Positions 1 to 7,267 of a stretch of 16,263 bases of DNA are shown here, in pieces. Position 1 is the first letter of the stretch. Every line of letters begins with the position of its first letter. The notes under the pieces are model-generated. The model was not told the origin of the DNA, did no database searches, and worked only from the letters and a program-made list of their open reading frames with translations. A program made the position numbers and the translations under genes. The stretch comes from Ruminococcaceae bacterium UBA945 (lineage in GTDB: Bacteria; Bacillota; Clostridia; Oscillospirales; Acutalibacteraceae): the NCBI GenBank assembly GCA_002293315.1, contig DBCZ01000001.1, positions 1 through 16,263 on the forward strand. Direction: 5' to 3'.

Positions 1-303
1 CACGCCGACCTCTCCGACGTCGTAGAAATGCCTGATGTTATATTTGCATGCGAATTCACGCGTCTGCTTGCAAAGCTCGGCTGCCTTAATGTCTTTATTC
101 GGCGTGAAGTGGTCCAAAACAAGCGAAATTTTCTCCGCGTCAAAGACGGTGTTCGCGTTCGCCTTCTCAAACTCGTCTATTGCAACGGGAGACGTGATGT
201 CGTTGCCCAGTACCATATCAAGCTTGCATTCGATAAGCTGCCCAGCCGATACGCTGTTTAATCCCGCGTGAGCGGCAAGAATTTTTTGCGTCATTGTCAT
301 CAT
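1..303 (-). CDS. leuC: 3-isopropylmalate dehydratase large subunit, N-terminal part (cut by left edge)
   Basis: This is an aconitase-family [4Fe-4S] enzyme. With LeuD it isomerises 2- and 3-isopropylmalate in leucine synthesis and citramalate in the CimA route to isoleucine. Only the first 101 residues are here; the two-subunit family is about 420 residues long. The start reads MMTMTQKILAAHAGL, the usual LeuC opening. LVLGNDITSPVAI-type and DHFTPNKDI segments follow, as in the clostridial/archaeal-type LeuC. A GAGG ribosome binding site lies 7 bases before the ATG at 303, although a second ATG follows directly. The ATG overlaps the cimA stop by 4 bases (ATGA), so translation is probably coupled. 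The iron-sulfur cysteines lie outside the window. A homoaconitase-type paralogue is possible, but the cimA neighbour favours leuC. Confidence 0.9.
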   Translation of the reverse strand, partial: MMTMTQKILAAHAGLNSVSAGQLIECKLDMVLGNDITSPVAIDEFEKANANTVFDAEKISLVLDHFTPNKDIKAAELCKQTREFACKYNIRHFYDVGEVGV

Positions 304-1895
304 AGGGTTTCCTCGCTTTTTGAATCGTATTTATCTCTCAGAAGCAGGTAAATTATACTGTCTTCAATGGCCTTCCACGACGCGGCGACGACGTCTTCAG
401 ACACGCCGACGGTGGTGAACGTGTTCTGTCCGTCAGACGATGTAATGAGCACACGCACGCGTGAGGCGGTGGCGTCTGTGGCGTCCAGCACACGCACCTT
501 GTAATCAATCAGCTTCACCGTACTTAAAACGGGGTAGAAGACCTCGAGCCCTTTTCTGATTGCCGTGTCAAGCGCGTTGACCGGGCCGTTGCCTTCGGCG
601 GCCATAAGCTCCTCCGCGCCGTTTACCTTCAGCTTGACGGTCGCGCCCGAAAGCGTGAAACCACCCGCGTATACAGTGTGGATATTGTAGTGAATCAGTT
701 CAAAAAAGGATAAAAACGGCTTCATTTTGCGCCTGACGAGAAGCTCAAAGGAAGCATCTGCACCCTCAAATTGATACCCGCTTTGCTCCTGCGCTTTCAC
801 ATGGGCCAGGATTTCATCAGCCTCCTTGGCCGATATGCTGATATCCGGGAAAATCGTTTTGATTTTCTCCAGAATAACCGCCTTGCCGCTTATCTCGCTT
901 GCGGGAAACCATCGCGCATTCCCGACAAGCCGCGGCTGGATATGCTCAAAGGATTCGCTGGCCTTCAAGACGCCGTTGGCGTGCATTCCCGCCTTATGCG
1001 CGAACGCGTACTTGCCCACATAGGGCATGCTTGGGTCAAGGTCAATGTTTGATACGGCTGCAAGCTCTTCGGCCGTCTGGCGAAAAAGACGCAGCTTTTT
1101 ATCCGGCACACAGCTCACGCCCAGCTTCAATTGCAAATTCGGGATTATCGCAGAGAGGTTGGCATTGCCGCACCTCTCGCCGAAGCCGATGAACGTGCCT
1201 TGAATATGCGCCGCACCCGCAAGCGCGGCCTCAATGCTGTTTGCGACGGCAACCCCGCCGTCATTATGGAAATGAACGCCGACCGGCAGATTTATCTCGC
1301 ACTTCACGCGCGCAAGGATTTCGCTGACCTCGTCAGGAAAAGCCCCGCCGTTGGTGTCGCAGAGACAGATGATGTCCGCGCCGCCGTCCGCCGCAGCCTT
1401 GAGCGTCTCAATAGCATAGGCGCTGTCGTCCTTGAAGCCGTCAAAGAAATGCTCGGCGTCGTAGATGAGCTCTTTCCCGCTGGATTTTATAAACTCGCAG
1501 CTCTCTTTTATCATCGCGAGGTTTTCTGCCGCAGTGGTTTCAAGCACCTGCTCAACATGAAAGCGCGAGCTTTTCCCGAAGATTGTGCAGACAGGCGTAT
1601 TCGCCTCAATAAGCGCCGAAAGTGAAGCATCCTCTTCAGCTTTAATCCCCTTTCGCCTTGTGCTTCCGAAAGCACATAGCTTTGAATTCTTAAGCTCGAG
1701 CGCTTCGGCTCGCTTGAAAAACTCAAGTTCCTTGGGGTTTGACGCAGGATTCCCCGCCTCGATATATGCTATGCCGAGGTTATCAAGCAGCGCAAGAATT
1801 TGAAGCCTATCATCAATTGAAAATGATATGCCTATGCCCTGCGCGCCGTCACGCAGGGTTGAATCCAGAATTGATACCGCTTTACTGTTCATCAT
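300..1895 (-). CDS. cimA: (R)-citramalate synthase (CimA family)
   Basis: The product of 531 residues condenses acetyl-CoA with pyruvate to give (R)-citramalate, the threonine-independent entry to isoleucine. The N-terminal TIM barrel has LDSTLRDGAQ at residues 10-19 (D11 is a metal ligand), the metal-binding HFHNDGG at 208-214 and GERCGNA at 239-245. HKAGMHANGV follows at 300-309. The C-terminal LeuA-type allosteric domain spans about 395-525 and contains GNGPVNALD. The length and the ISFSIDDRL and ASNPKE segments fit the long citramalate-synthase branch better than LeuA. It lies 12 bases after the rhodanese stop and overlaps leuC by 4 bases. Two adjacent ATGs follow AAGGA; the second (1892) has the better 7-base spacing, so the protein may start one residue later. 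A substrate assay would be needed to exclude isopropylmalate synthase fully. Confidence 0.9.
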   Translation of the reverse strand: MMNSKAVSILDSTLRDGAQGIGISFSIDDRLQILALLDNLGIAYIEAGNPASNPKELEFFKRAEALELKNSKLCAFGSTRRKGIKAEEDASLSALIEANTPVCTIFGKSSRFHVEQVLETTAAENLAMIKESCEFIKSSGKELIYDAEHFFDGFKDDSAYAIETLKAAADGGADIICLCDTNGGAFPDEVSEILARVKCEINLPVGVHFHNDGGVAVANSIEAALAGAAHIQGTFIGFGERCGNANLSAIIPNLQLKLGVSCVPDKKLRLFRQTAEELAAVSNIDLDPSMPYVGKYAFAHKAGMHANGVLKASESFEHIQPRLVGNARWFPASEISGKAVILEKIKTIFPDISISAKEADEILAHVKAQEQSGYQFEGADASFELLVRRKMKPFLSFFELIHYNIHTVYAGGFTLSGATVKLKVNGAEELMAAEGNGPVNALDTAIRKGLEVFYPVLSTVKLIDYKVRVLDATDATASRVRVLITSSDGQNTFTTVGVSEDVVAASWKAIEDSIIYLLLRDKYDSKSEETL

Positions 1896-1907
1896 GCTTT
1901 CCTTATT

Positions 1908-2306
1908 TTAATCATGAATCGTCTCATACGGCCAGTCAACAATGCCGCCGAAATCATATACTGACGTGTAGCCCATATCTACAAGCTCATTCGCCGCCAA
2001 AGCAGACCTGCGACCGGTTCGGCAGTAAACAAGAATGCGTGCGCCTTTATCAGTAAGCAATTGCGGGGCTTTTTCTGTGATTTCATTATCGGGAATCAGT
2101 ATAGCGCCCTCAATTCGCCTTTCAGAGAACTCTGCTTCTGTACGCACATCAAGAAGAATAAAATCTTCGCCGTCTTCCATCATCTTTTTAGCTTCTTCCG
2201 CATTGATTTTCACGTATCCACCTTCCGCTGATTGGTTGTTTTGATTATTGCACCCCGCAAATACTGCCAACATAATTGCAAGGCATAAAAAGACTATCCT
2301 TTTCAT
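1908..2306 (-). CDS. Rhodanese-like domain lipoprotein
   Basis: The protein has 132 residues. A lysine/arginine-led hydrophobic signal ends in the lipobox FAGC (C19), so the mature protein should be lipid-anchored outside the membrane behind a short NNQNNQS linker. Residues 31-130 form a single rhodanese domain, with LLDVRTEAEF at 51-60, the EGAILIP segment, and the active-site loop CRTGRR starting at C95. An intact cysteine predicts persulfide (sulfane sulfur) transfer; the physiological donor and acceptor cannot be read from the sequence. The start overlaps the stop of the upstream membrane-protein gene by 4 bases (ATGA) and has AGGA 6 bases upstream. Its place between lysS and cimA is operonic but gives no obvious functional link. 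Confidence 0.88.
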   Translation of the reverse strand: MKRIVFLCLAIMLAVFAGCNNQNNQSAEGGYVKINAEEAKKMMEDGEDFILLDVRTEAEFSERRIEGAILIPDNEITEKAPQLLTDKGARILVYCRTGRRSALAANELVDMGYTSVYDFGGIVDWPYETIHD

Positions 2307-3073
2307 TTTTCTTCCTGTCTTGGGGGCTTCTCACCCGTGAGAAGTCTTCCGTAGAGGCTCTCGCAGGCTTCAAAGTACTTTTTCACATCTGCATCATCTT
2401 TAACGCCCGAATTCTCAATGCTTCGGCGCGAAACGCTGAAGCCGGAGAAAATCCCTCTCACTTCCTCGGAGGAAATCTCGCCGTCGGCTATTGCGGACGG
2501 GGTATAATCCCTGAACGCCGCGAAGCTGTCGAACGGGATTACGGCGTTTTCGAAGTCTGTGGCTTCACTCGGCATCGTCTCACCGGAATTATACCGCCAG
2601 ATACCCGCAGTCTCCATATTATTCACGAAGTTGAAGCTCTCTTCGTCATGGATGAAAATCATGCTGTCGGCCGTTGTGAAATCCGCGGTGAGGCGAATAA
2701 TCGACGCCTGAAGCGCGGGGCTGTCCTGCCCTGTGGCATCCCCCGAGCCGAGATTATACGCGCTGACATACGCGACCACCTGACCGTCGCCGTTTAAGTC
2801 TTCGCCGTAGTCTGATATGTATCTGCCGAGATTATCAATTGAGGATGTGGGAAAAGGGTACTTCGTCAGCAATGCCACGTGATAATCCGGCTTCACGTTT
2901 GTAGCCACACTGTAAATCGTGAAGCCAATGACTGCAAGCAAAAGCAGGCCCAGGAAAACGTAGCGGCGGTTATAATCCCACCAGTCTTTGCGCTTTGACG
3001 CCGGCGTTTCGGGCGCTGCCTCACCGTGGATTTTATCCTCCTCGGCATTTAGCAAATATCTCTCTCTGGCCAT
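2303..3073 (-). CDS. Unknown single-pass membrane protein
   Basis: The product of 256 residues is not one I can assign to a named function. A charged cytoplasmic N-terminus (1-37, with KRKDWWDYNRR just before the membrane) leads into one transmembrane helix at about 38-58. An extracytoplasmic domain of about 195 residues follows. It contains DYGEDLNGDGQV at 88-99; the acidic, glycine-containing loop resembles a calcium-binding DxNxDG loop, but may only be a turn. The second half is acidic. From memory, Clostridia carry related proteins with an aromatic juxtamembrane stretch and a NGDG motif, all unnamed. The start shares one base with the lysS stop (TAATG) and follows GGGGGAGG. The end overlaps the rhodanese start by 4 bases, so it is translated within the lysS operon. 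Confidence 0.8.
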   Translation of the reverse strand: MARERYLLNAEEDKIHGEAAPETPASKRKDWWDYNRRYVFLGLLLLAVIGFTIYSVATNVKPDYHVALLTKYPFPTSSIDNLGRYISDYGEDLNGDGQVVAYVSAYNLGSGDATGQDSPALQASIIRLTADFTTADSMIFIHDEESFNFVNNMETAGIWRYNSGETMPSEATDFENAVIPFDSFAAFRDYTPSAIADGEISSEEVRGIFSGFSVSRRSIENSGVKDDADVKKYFEACESLYGRLLTGEKPPRQEEK

Positions 3074-4581
3074 TATTCCTCCCCCGCAACCGGCTTCATC
3101 GTCGGGAAGAGAATTACGTCTCTTATAGACGGCGAATCGGTGAGCAGCATGACGAGTCTGTCAATGCCTATTCCCAGACCTCCTGTCGGAGGCAGCCCGT
3201 ATTCAAGCGCCGTGATATAGTCTTCGTCCACATCACCCGCTTCATCGTCGCCTTGAGCTTTAAGCGCCGCCTGCGCCTCAAAGCGCGCGCGCTGGTCAAT
3301 GGGGTCATTGAGCTCGCTGAAGGCGTTGCCGTACTCGCGCGCCGTGATGAACAGCTCGAAGCGCTCGGTATATTCCGGGTTAAGCGGGTCTTTCTTCGCC
3401 AGCGGGGAAATATCCACGGGGTGGCCCGTGAGGAACGTCGGCTGGATAAGCTTCTTCTCGCAGTATCCCTCAAAGAACAGGTTCAAAATATCGCCCTTCT
3501 TATGGCGCTGCTCATACTCAATATGATGCTCGTCGGCAAGCTTTCTTGCTTCTTCAAGCGTGTTGATTTCATTGAAATCAACATTTGCGTATTTCTTGAC
3601 AGCATCCAGCATTGAAATCCTCTCAAACGGCTTGCCGAGGTCAATTTCCACGCCGCCGTACATGACCTTATCAGAGCCCGTCACCTTGACGGCGACGGTG
3701 CGGACCAGCTCTTCAGTCAAATCCATCATGCCGTTGATGTCGGTGTAGGCCTGATACAGCTCAAGCATAGTGAATTCGGGGTTGTGGCGCGTGCTCATGC
3801 CCTCATTGCGAAAAACCCGCTCCATTTCATAGACCTTATCAAAGCCGCCGACAATCAGCCTTTTTAGATGCAGCTCAAGCGCGATGCGCAGATATAAATC
3901 AATGTCAAGCGCGTTGTGGTGGGTCGTGAACGGTCTTGCAGTTGCGCCGCCCGCCTGCGTGTGCAGTACAGGCGTTTCAACGGAGATGAAGCCCCTGCCC
4001 TCGAGAAACTCGCGTATGGCGGAGCTTATCTGTGAGCGCTTCAGAAAAGTGTCTTTGACCTCGGGGTTCATTATGAGGTCAAGGTATCTTTGGCGGTAGC
4101 GCGCATCGGTATCACGCAAGCCGTGATATTTTTCGGGGAGCGGCCTCAAAGACTTCGAGAGAATTTTCATGCTCTCAGCCTTGATGGAAATCTCCCCCCT
4201 GCGCGTGCGGAAGGCCTCGCCGGTAACGCCGACGATGTCGCCGATGTCAAGCGTTTCCGCGAGCATTTTGTAGTTCGCCTCGCCGATTACGTCTATCTTG
4301 ACATACAGCTGAATTTTCCCTGTGGCATCGCGCAAATCCATAAACGCGGCCTTGCCCATATCTCGCCTGCTCATTATTCTGCCCGCCACGGAAACAGTTT
4401 TGCCCTCATAGCCGCTTTCAAAGCCGTCAATTATCTCCTGCGCCTTATCCTTAACGTCAAATGTGGTGATGAGGAAAGGGTCATCTCCGTTTTCGCGGAG
4501 CTTTTGGAGCTTATCGCGCCTGATTTGCAGAAGCTCGTTTATATCCTGCTCTACTTCGGGCAGATTGTTGTTTTCTGTCAT
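3073..4581 (-). CDS. lysS: Lysyl-tRNA synthetase, class II
   Basis: The enzyme of 502 residues charges tRNA(Lys) with lysine in the cytoplasm, and its length is normal for the family. The anticodon-binding OB fold covers about 60-150. The class II catalytic core begins near 155 with YRQRYLDLI. Motif 2 is visible as FRNEGMSTRHNPEF at 257-270, and motif 3 as GLGIGIDRLVMLL at 468-480. The lysine-site segments SELND (422-426) and TGHPVDISPL (385-394) are present. The ATG at 4581 follows AAGGAGATATT, a good ribosome binding site. It is preceded by the greA terminator and heads the operon that continues into the membrane protein, rhodanese, cimA and leuC. Nothing is missing or unusual in the catalytic motifs. 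Confidence 0.97.
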   Translation of the reverse strand: MTENNNLPEVEQDINELLQIRRDKLQKLRENGDDPFLITTFDVKDKAQEIIDGFESGYEGKTVSVAGRIMSRRDMGKAAFMDLRDATGKIQLYVKIDVIGEANYKMLAETLDIGDIVGVTGEAFRTRRGEISIKAESMKILSKSLRPLPEKYHGLRDTDARYRQRYLDLIMNPEVKDTFLKRSQISSAIREFLEGRGFISVETPVLHTQAGGATARPFTTHHNALDIDLYLRIALELHLKRLIVGGFDKVYEMERVFRNEGMSTRHNPEFTMLELYQAYTDINGMMDLTEELVRTVAVKVTGSDKVMYGGVEIDLGKPFERISMLDAVKKYANVDFNEINTLEEARKLADEHHIEYEQRHKKGDILNLFFEGYCEKKLIQPTFLTGHPVDISPLAKKDPLNPEYTERFELFITAREYGNAFSELNDPIDQRARFEAQAALKAQGDDEAGDVDEDYITALEYGLPPTGGLGIGIDRLVMLLTDSPSIRDVILFPTMKPVAGEE

Positions 4582-4632
4582 AATATCTCCTTCACGCTTT
4601 ATTCTTGCTTAAGGCAATTTATTCCTCAGTTC

Positions 4633-4638
4633 ATTATA
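4633..4638 (-). promoter_or_regulatory. Candidate -10 box for lysS
   Basis: A perfect TATAAT, preceded by TG, lies just downstream of the greA terminator stem, about 50 bases before the lysS ATG. At 17-base spacing the -35 position falls in the terminator loop (AGCTTA) and is poor. The promoter is therefore plausible but unsupported by a -35 box. Confidence 0.35.
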
Positions 4639-4670
4639 CAAAAAAGGAGCGCACCTAAGCTGCTCCTTTT
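4638..4670 (-). terminator. Intrinsic terminator of greA
   Basis: A 9-base-pair stem joins 4642-4650 to 4662-4670 (GGAGC core flanked by A/T pairs) around an 11-base loop. On the minus strand a run of about seven T residues follows directly. It lies about 10 bases after the greA stop and 60 bases before lysS, so it should end most greA transcripts. Confidence 0.85.
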
Positions 4671-4680
4671 ATTAGCCGAA

Positions 4681-5166
4681 TCATGAAATGACGGTGATTT
4701 TATACTTCGCCGTGCCGGCGGGCGTTTCAATCTTGACATTCTGACCCTTTTTCTTGTCAAGCAATTCCCTGCCCACAACGGATTCGTCTGAAATCTTGCC
4801 ATTTCGCGGGTCCGCCTCATTGGAGCCGACTATCCTGAATTTTCGTTTAGATTTAGCCCCGTCAGGCCCGGTGATGGAGACCTCAACAGTTGAACCGATA
4901 TGCACCTTTTCACTCGAAAGCTCGCTCTCGTCGATAAGCACGGCGGCCTTAAGAATGGCCTCGAGGTCGGCGATGCGCGCCTCCATGATAGCTTGGTCAT
5001 TCTTGGCTTCGTCATATTCGCTGTTCTCCGAGAGGTCGCCGAAGGAAAGGGCAACCTTAATCTTCTCCGCGATTTCCTTGCGTCTAACCGTCTTGAGATG
5101 CTCAAGCTCCTCTTCAAGTGCCTTTAATCCCTCTTCAGTTATGTATTGCTGTTTTACTTCTGCCAT
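4681..5166 (-). CDS. greA: Transcription elongation factor GreA
   Basis: GreA enters the secondary channel of RNA polymerase and stimulates cleavage of backtracked RNA, rescuing stalled complexes. From the ATG at 5166 the protein has 161 residues, close to the usual 158. An N-terminal coiled coil (about 5-78) carries the catalytic tip GDLSENSEYDEAK with its acidic residues. The C-terminal FKBP-like domain contains SDESVVGRELLDKKKGQ. The frame is open to an ATG at 5202, but the extra 12 residues do not look like GreA. The 5166 start fits family length and has AAGGA 11 bases upstream. A consensus promoter precedes it and a terminator follows, so it is largely its own transcription unit, with possible read-through into lysS. 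Confidence 0.95.
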   Translation of the reverse strand: MAEVKQQYITEEGLKALEEELEHLKTVRRKEIAEKIKVALSFGDLSENSEYDEAKNDQAIMEARIADLEAILKAAVLIDESELSSEKVHIGSTVEVSITGPDGAKSKRKFRIVGSNEADPRNGKISDESVVGRELLDKKKGQNVKIETPAGTAKYKITVIS

Positions 5167-5222
5167 TTTATTACACGTCCTTCTGTGCGCGGGTTTTATC
5201 ATTCGTCCGCAATTATTCCTAC

Positions 5223-5251
5223 ATTATAAGTACATTGACCCTCGATGTCAA
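5223..5251 (-). promoter_or_regulatory. Consensus sigma-A promoter for greA
   Basis: TTGACA (5246-5251) and TATAAT (5223-5228) are both perfect consensus and are separated by exactly 17 bases. Transcription would start near 5216, giving a leader of about 50 bases before the greA ATG at 5166. Confidence 0.85.
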
Positions 5252-5272
5252 TAAGTATATGAATATGGCTTT

Positions 5273-6178
5273 CTATGCGACGGCATTTTCGCCCTCTTTC
5301 TTGAGGTATCTGCCCATTGTTATCAAACTGCCGAGTACGCCGAACAGGATTCCCGCGCCGATGTATCCGAGGATGAGCCAGAGGAGAAGCCCGTTGATGT
5401 CCACCGTGGAAAGGAAAGGCACAAGGCTTGAAAGCATTTCAAGCAGCTTCTGATAGGCGAAATAGAGGATTGTAACGGATATGAGCCCCGCGAGTATACC
5501 GATTATCATGCCCTCCACGACAAACGGGATTCTCACGAAGCCGTTCGTGGCGCCGACGGATTTCATTATGCTTATCTCTGTTCTTCTGGCGAACATCGTT
5601 ACGCGGATAGTGTTCGCTATGATGAAGAGCGATACCAGCCCCAGCACCGCCACCATGACTATGCTGGCGTAGCGCACAACCTGGTCGAGGTTGCTCAAGC
5701 GGTTCGCGATGTCGCTGTAATCGGTCAGCTCAGCATAGCCGGGAATGGCTTTAATCTGCTCAACCGTATCGGCATACTGCGAGAGGTCGTCCATCGTGAC
5801 GATATAAGCGTCAGGCAGGAAGTTGTCGTCTCCCGAAAGCCCGGCGAGAAGACCGCCGTCTTCCTCAAGCATATCTATAACCTGCTCCATGCCCTCTTCC
5901 TTTGACTGGAACGTGATTTCCTTGAGATTATCTATCTTTCTGAGCTCTTCGCCGAACCTGATTGACGAAAGGCGAGGCAGGCTCTCTGAAAGATAAACCG
6001 TGATATTGTTGTTGCCCTCGATTGAGCGCATCATCGTTGAGAGATTCAGCGAGAGAAGCCCTGCGATTCCCGTGAGGAGCAGACATGAGACAAGCACGGC
6101 GATTGACGCAAGGCTCATCATGCGGTTTTTCCAGAGGCTTTTGAAGCCCTCTTTGACGAGATAACCCAAACTATTCAT
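5273..6178 (-). CDS. ftsX: Cell-division ABC transporter permease-like protein FtsX
   Basis: FtsX is the membrane half of FtsEX. It couples cytoplasmic ATP hydrolysis to activation of extracellular peptidoglycan hydrolases. The 301 residues show the family layout: transmembrane helices at about 22-46, 168-192, 218-243 and 264-288, with a large outer domain (about 50-165) between the first two. The cytoplasmic segment ARRTEISIMKSVGATNGFVR (197-216) is the typical coupling region of the FtsX/MacB family. The ATG overlaps the end of ftsE by 8 bases, and its ribosome binding site lies inside ftsE. No hydrolase partner such as PcsB or CwlO is encoded in this window. No clear terminator separates it from the greA promoter downstream. 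Confidence 0.95.
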   Translation of the reverse strand: MNSLGYLVKEGFKSLWKNRMMSLASIAVLVSCLLLTGIAGLLSLNLSTMMRSIEGNNNITVYLSESLPRLSSIRFGEELRKIDNLKEITFQSKEEGMEQVIDMLEEDGGLLAGLSGDDNFLPDAYIVTMDDLSQYADTVEQIKAIPGYAELTDYSDIANRLSNLDQVVRYASIVMVAVLGLVSLFIIANTIRVTMFARRTEISIMKSVGATNGFVRIPFVVEGMIIGILAGLISVTILYFAYQKLLEMLSSLVPFLSTVDINGLLLWLILGYIGAGILFGVLGSLITMGRYLKKEGENAVA

Positions 6179-7172
6179 CGTCGGTCACCTCCTCTTCCGG
6201 CATAACCCGCGGTATTTCAGACGTATCGCCCATCAGCACCTGTCTGGCAATGCCCTCGGCCGCCGTTGCGTTGTAATCCTCTTCGTCATCAAAATCATCG
6301 TCGAAGTCATCAAAATCATCGTAATCGTCTTCGGAGTCTTCGCCGTGGTCATATTCGTCATAGTCGGCGAAATGCTGTGCCTTTTGAAGCTCAGCCTCGT
6401 CATAGACAAGCTCGCCGGTGTTTTCAGCGGTTTCTTCATATTCGCCGTCTTCAGTGATGTCGCGCTCTGCGGCCCTGCCGGCATATCTCTCCGCGGCCTG
6501 CCTTTCGGCTGTGTCCGCCACGATTTCACCGCTGTGGATTTGAATGATTCTCTTGTGGAAATGCTTAACGAGCGAATGCTCGTGCGTCACCATCAGCACG
6601 GTGGTACCGCGACGGTTGATTTCACTGAGCAAATCGACTATTTCAAACGAGAGCGCGGGATCGATATTTCCCGTGGGCTCATCGGCGATAATCATTGAAG
6701 GGTTATTGACGAGCGCGCGCGCAAGGCCAACTCTCTGGCGCTCGCCGCCCGAAAGCTCATTAGGATAATGCCTTGCCTTATGCTGAAGCCCGACGAGGCC
6801 GAGAATATACGGCACGCGCTTTTTGATGGATTTCACCGTCGCGCCGACAACGCGCATGGCAAAGGCCACGTTATCATAGACAGTCATGTGGTCAATGAGG
6901 CGGAAATCCTGAAAAACGATGCCCATTTTTCTGCGAACGAACGGAATCTTGCGCTTTCTGATGCGCGAGACGTTTTGCCCGTCGATTACTATTTGCCCCT
7001 CGTTCGGGTGTTCCTCGCACATGATAAGCTTCAAAAATGTGCTTTTGCCCGCGCCGGACGAACCGACAATGAAAACGAACTCCCCTTTATCAACGTTGAG
7101 GTTGATATTGTGGAGCGCTTCGGTGCCGTTGTTATAAATCTTTGATACGCCGCGAAACTCGATTATACCCAT
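6171..7172 (-). CDS. ftsE: Cell-division ATP-binding protein FtsE with acidic C-terminal extension
   Basis: This is the ATPase of the FtsEX complex at the cytoplasmic face of the septum. Residues 1-222 are a complete ABC domain: Walker A GSSGAGKST (37-45), Q-loop Q88, signature LSGGERQRV (140-148), Walker B MIIADEPTGN (160-169) and the H-loop histidine H197. FtsE is normally about 225-230 residues, whereas this one has 333. The extra part (about 223-333) is hydrophilic and strongly acidic. It includes an Asp/Phe-rich stretch at about 282-300 and a less acidic end with GIARQVLMGDTSEIPRV. The tail is in frame and overlaps ftsX by 8 bases, so it is not a frameshift product. The ATG at 7172 follows GGGGAGG by 10 bases. 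Confidence 0.95.
   Translation of the reverse strand: MGIIEFRGVSKIYNNGTEALHNINLNVDKGEFVFIVGSSGAGKSTFLKLIMCEEHPNEGQIVIDGQNVSRIRKRKIPFVRRKMGIVFQDFRLIDHMTVYDNVAFAMRVVGATVKSIKKRVPYILGLVGLQHKARHYPNELSGGERQRVGLARALVNNPSMIIADEPTGNIDPALSFEIVDLLSEINRRGTTVLMVTHEHSLVKHFHKRIIQIHSGEIVADTAERQAAERYAGRAAERDITEDGEYEETAENTGELVYDEAELQKAQHFADYDEYDHGEDSEDDYDDFDDFDDDFDDEEDYNATAAEGIARQVLMGDTSEIPRVMPEEEVTDDE
6188..6193 (-). promoter_or_regulatory. Ribosome binding site of ftsX inside ftsE
   Basis: A perfect AGGAGG lies 9 bases before the ftsX ATG and is formed by the last glutamate/valine codons of ftsE. It fixes the ftsX start at 6178 and shows that the ftsE tail is translated through the ftsX initiation region. 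Confidence 0.8.
6285..6322. repeat. Two-copy direct repeat (21-base period) in the ftsE acidic tail
   Basis: Seventeen identical bases (gtcatcaaaatcatcgt) occur at 6285-6301 and 6306-6322, a period of 21 bases or 7 codons. They encode the repeated Phe-Asp-Asp stretch of the FtsE tail. The in-frame period suggests expansion by slippage or duplication. Confidence 0.75.
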
Positions 7173-7205
7173 TAAGCCGTTGCCTCCCCTAAACGCGGAA
7201 ATACA

Positions 7206-7249
7206 GTAAATAGTGAATTTTTCTTCGCCTTCAACTATTCACTATTTAC
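7206..7249. repeat. Perfect 13-base inverted repeat before ftsE
   Basis: The arms gtaaatagtgaat (7206-7218) and attcactatttac (7237-7249) are exact reverse complements around an 18-base spacer. There is no T run on either side, so it is not a standard terminator. It lies in the gap between the regulator gene and ftsE, just downstream of a TATAAT on the minus strand. It could be a small dispersed intergenic repeat or a structured mRNA leader. Confidence 0.8.
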
Positions 7250-7254
7250 CGCCT

Positions 7255-7260
7255 ATTATA
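7255..7260 (-). promoter_or_regulatory. Candidate -10 box for ftsE
   Basis: A perfect TATAAT lies 83 bases before the ftsE ATG. The hexamer 17 bases upstream (CCTCGA) is not a -35 match, so support is weak. If it is used, the RNA would begin at about 7248, at the first arm of the inverted repeat. Confidence 0.3.
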
Positions 7261-7267
7261 AAACATA

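Noticed and set aside
2995..3615. Long plus-strand open frame opposite lysS (206 codons)
   Set aside because: It is antisense to well-supported lysS and membrane-protein genes, has no family pattern and no ribosome binding site. It reflects codon bias of the real gene.
4582..4680. T-box or lysine riboswitch before lysS
   Set aside because: The gap is only about 100 bases and is filled by the greA terminator, a -10 box and the ribosome binding site.
4090..4686. Plus-strand open frame opposite the start of lysS and the greA terminator
   Set aside because: It runs through a promoter and terminator of the other strand and has no recognisable motif.
5167..5202. Longer greA start at 5202
   Set aside because: The added 12 residues do not match GreA, and the ATG at 5166 gives the normal length.
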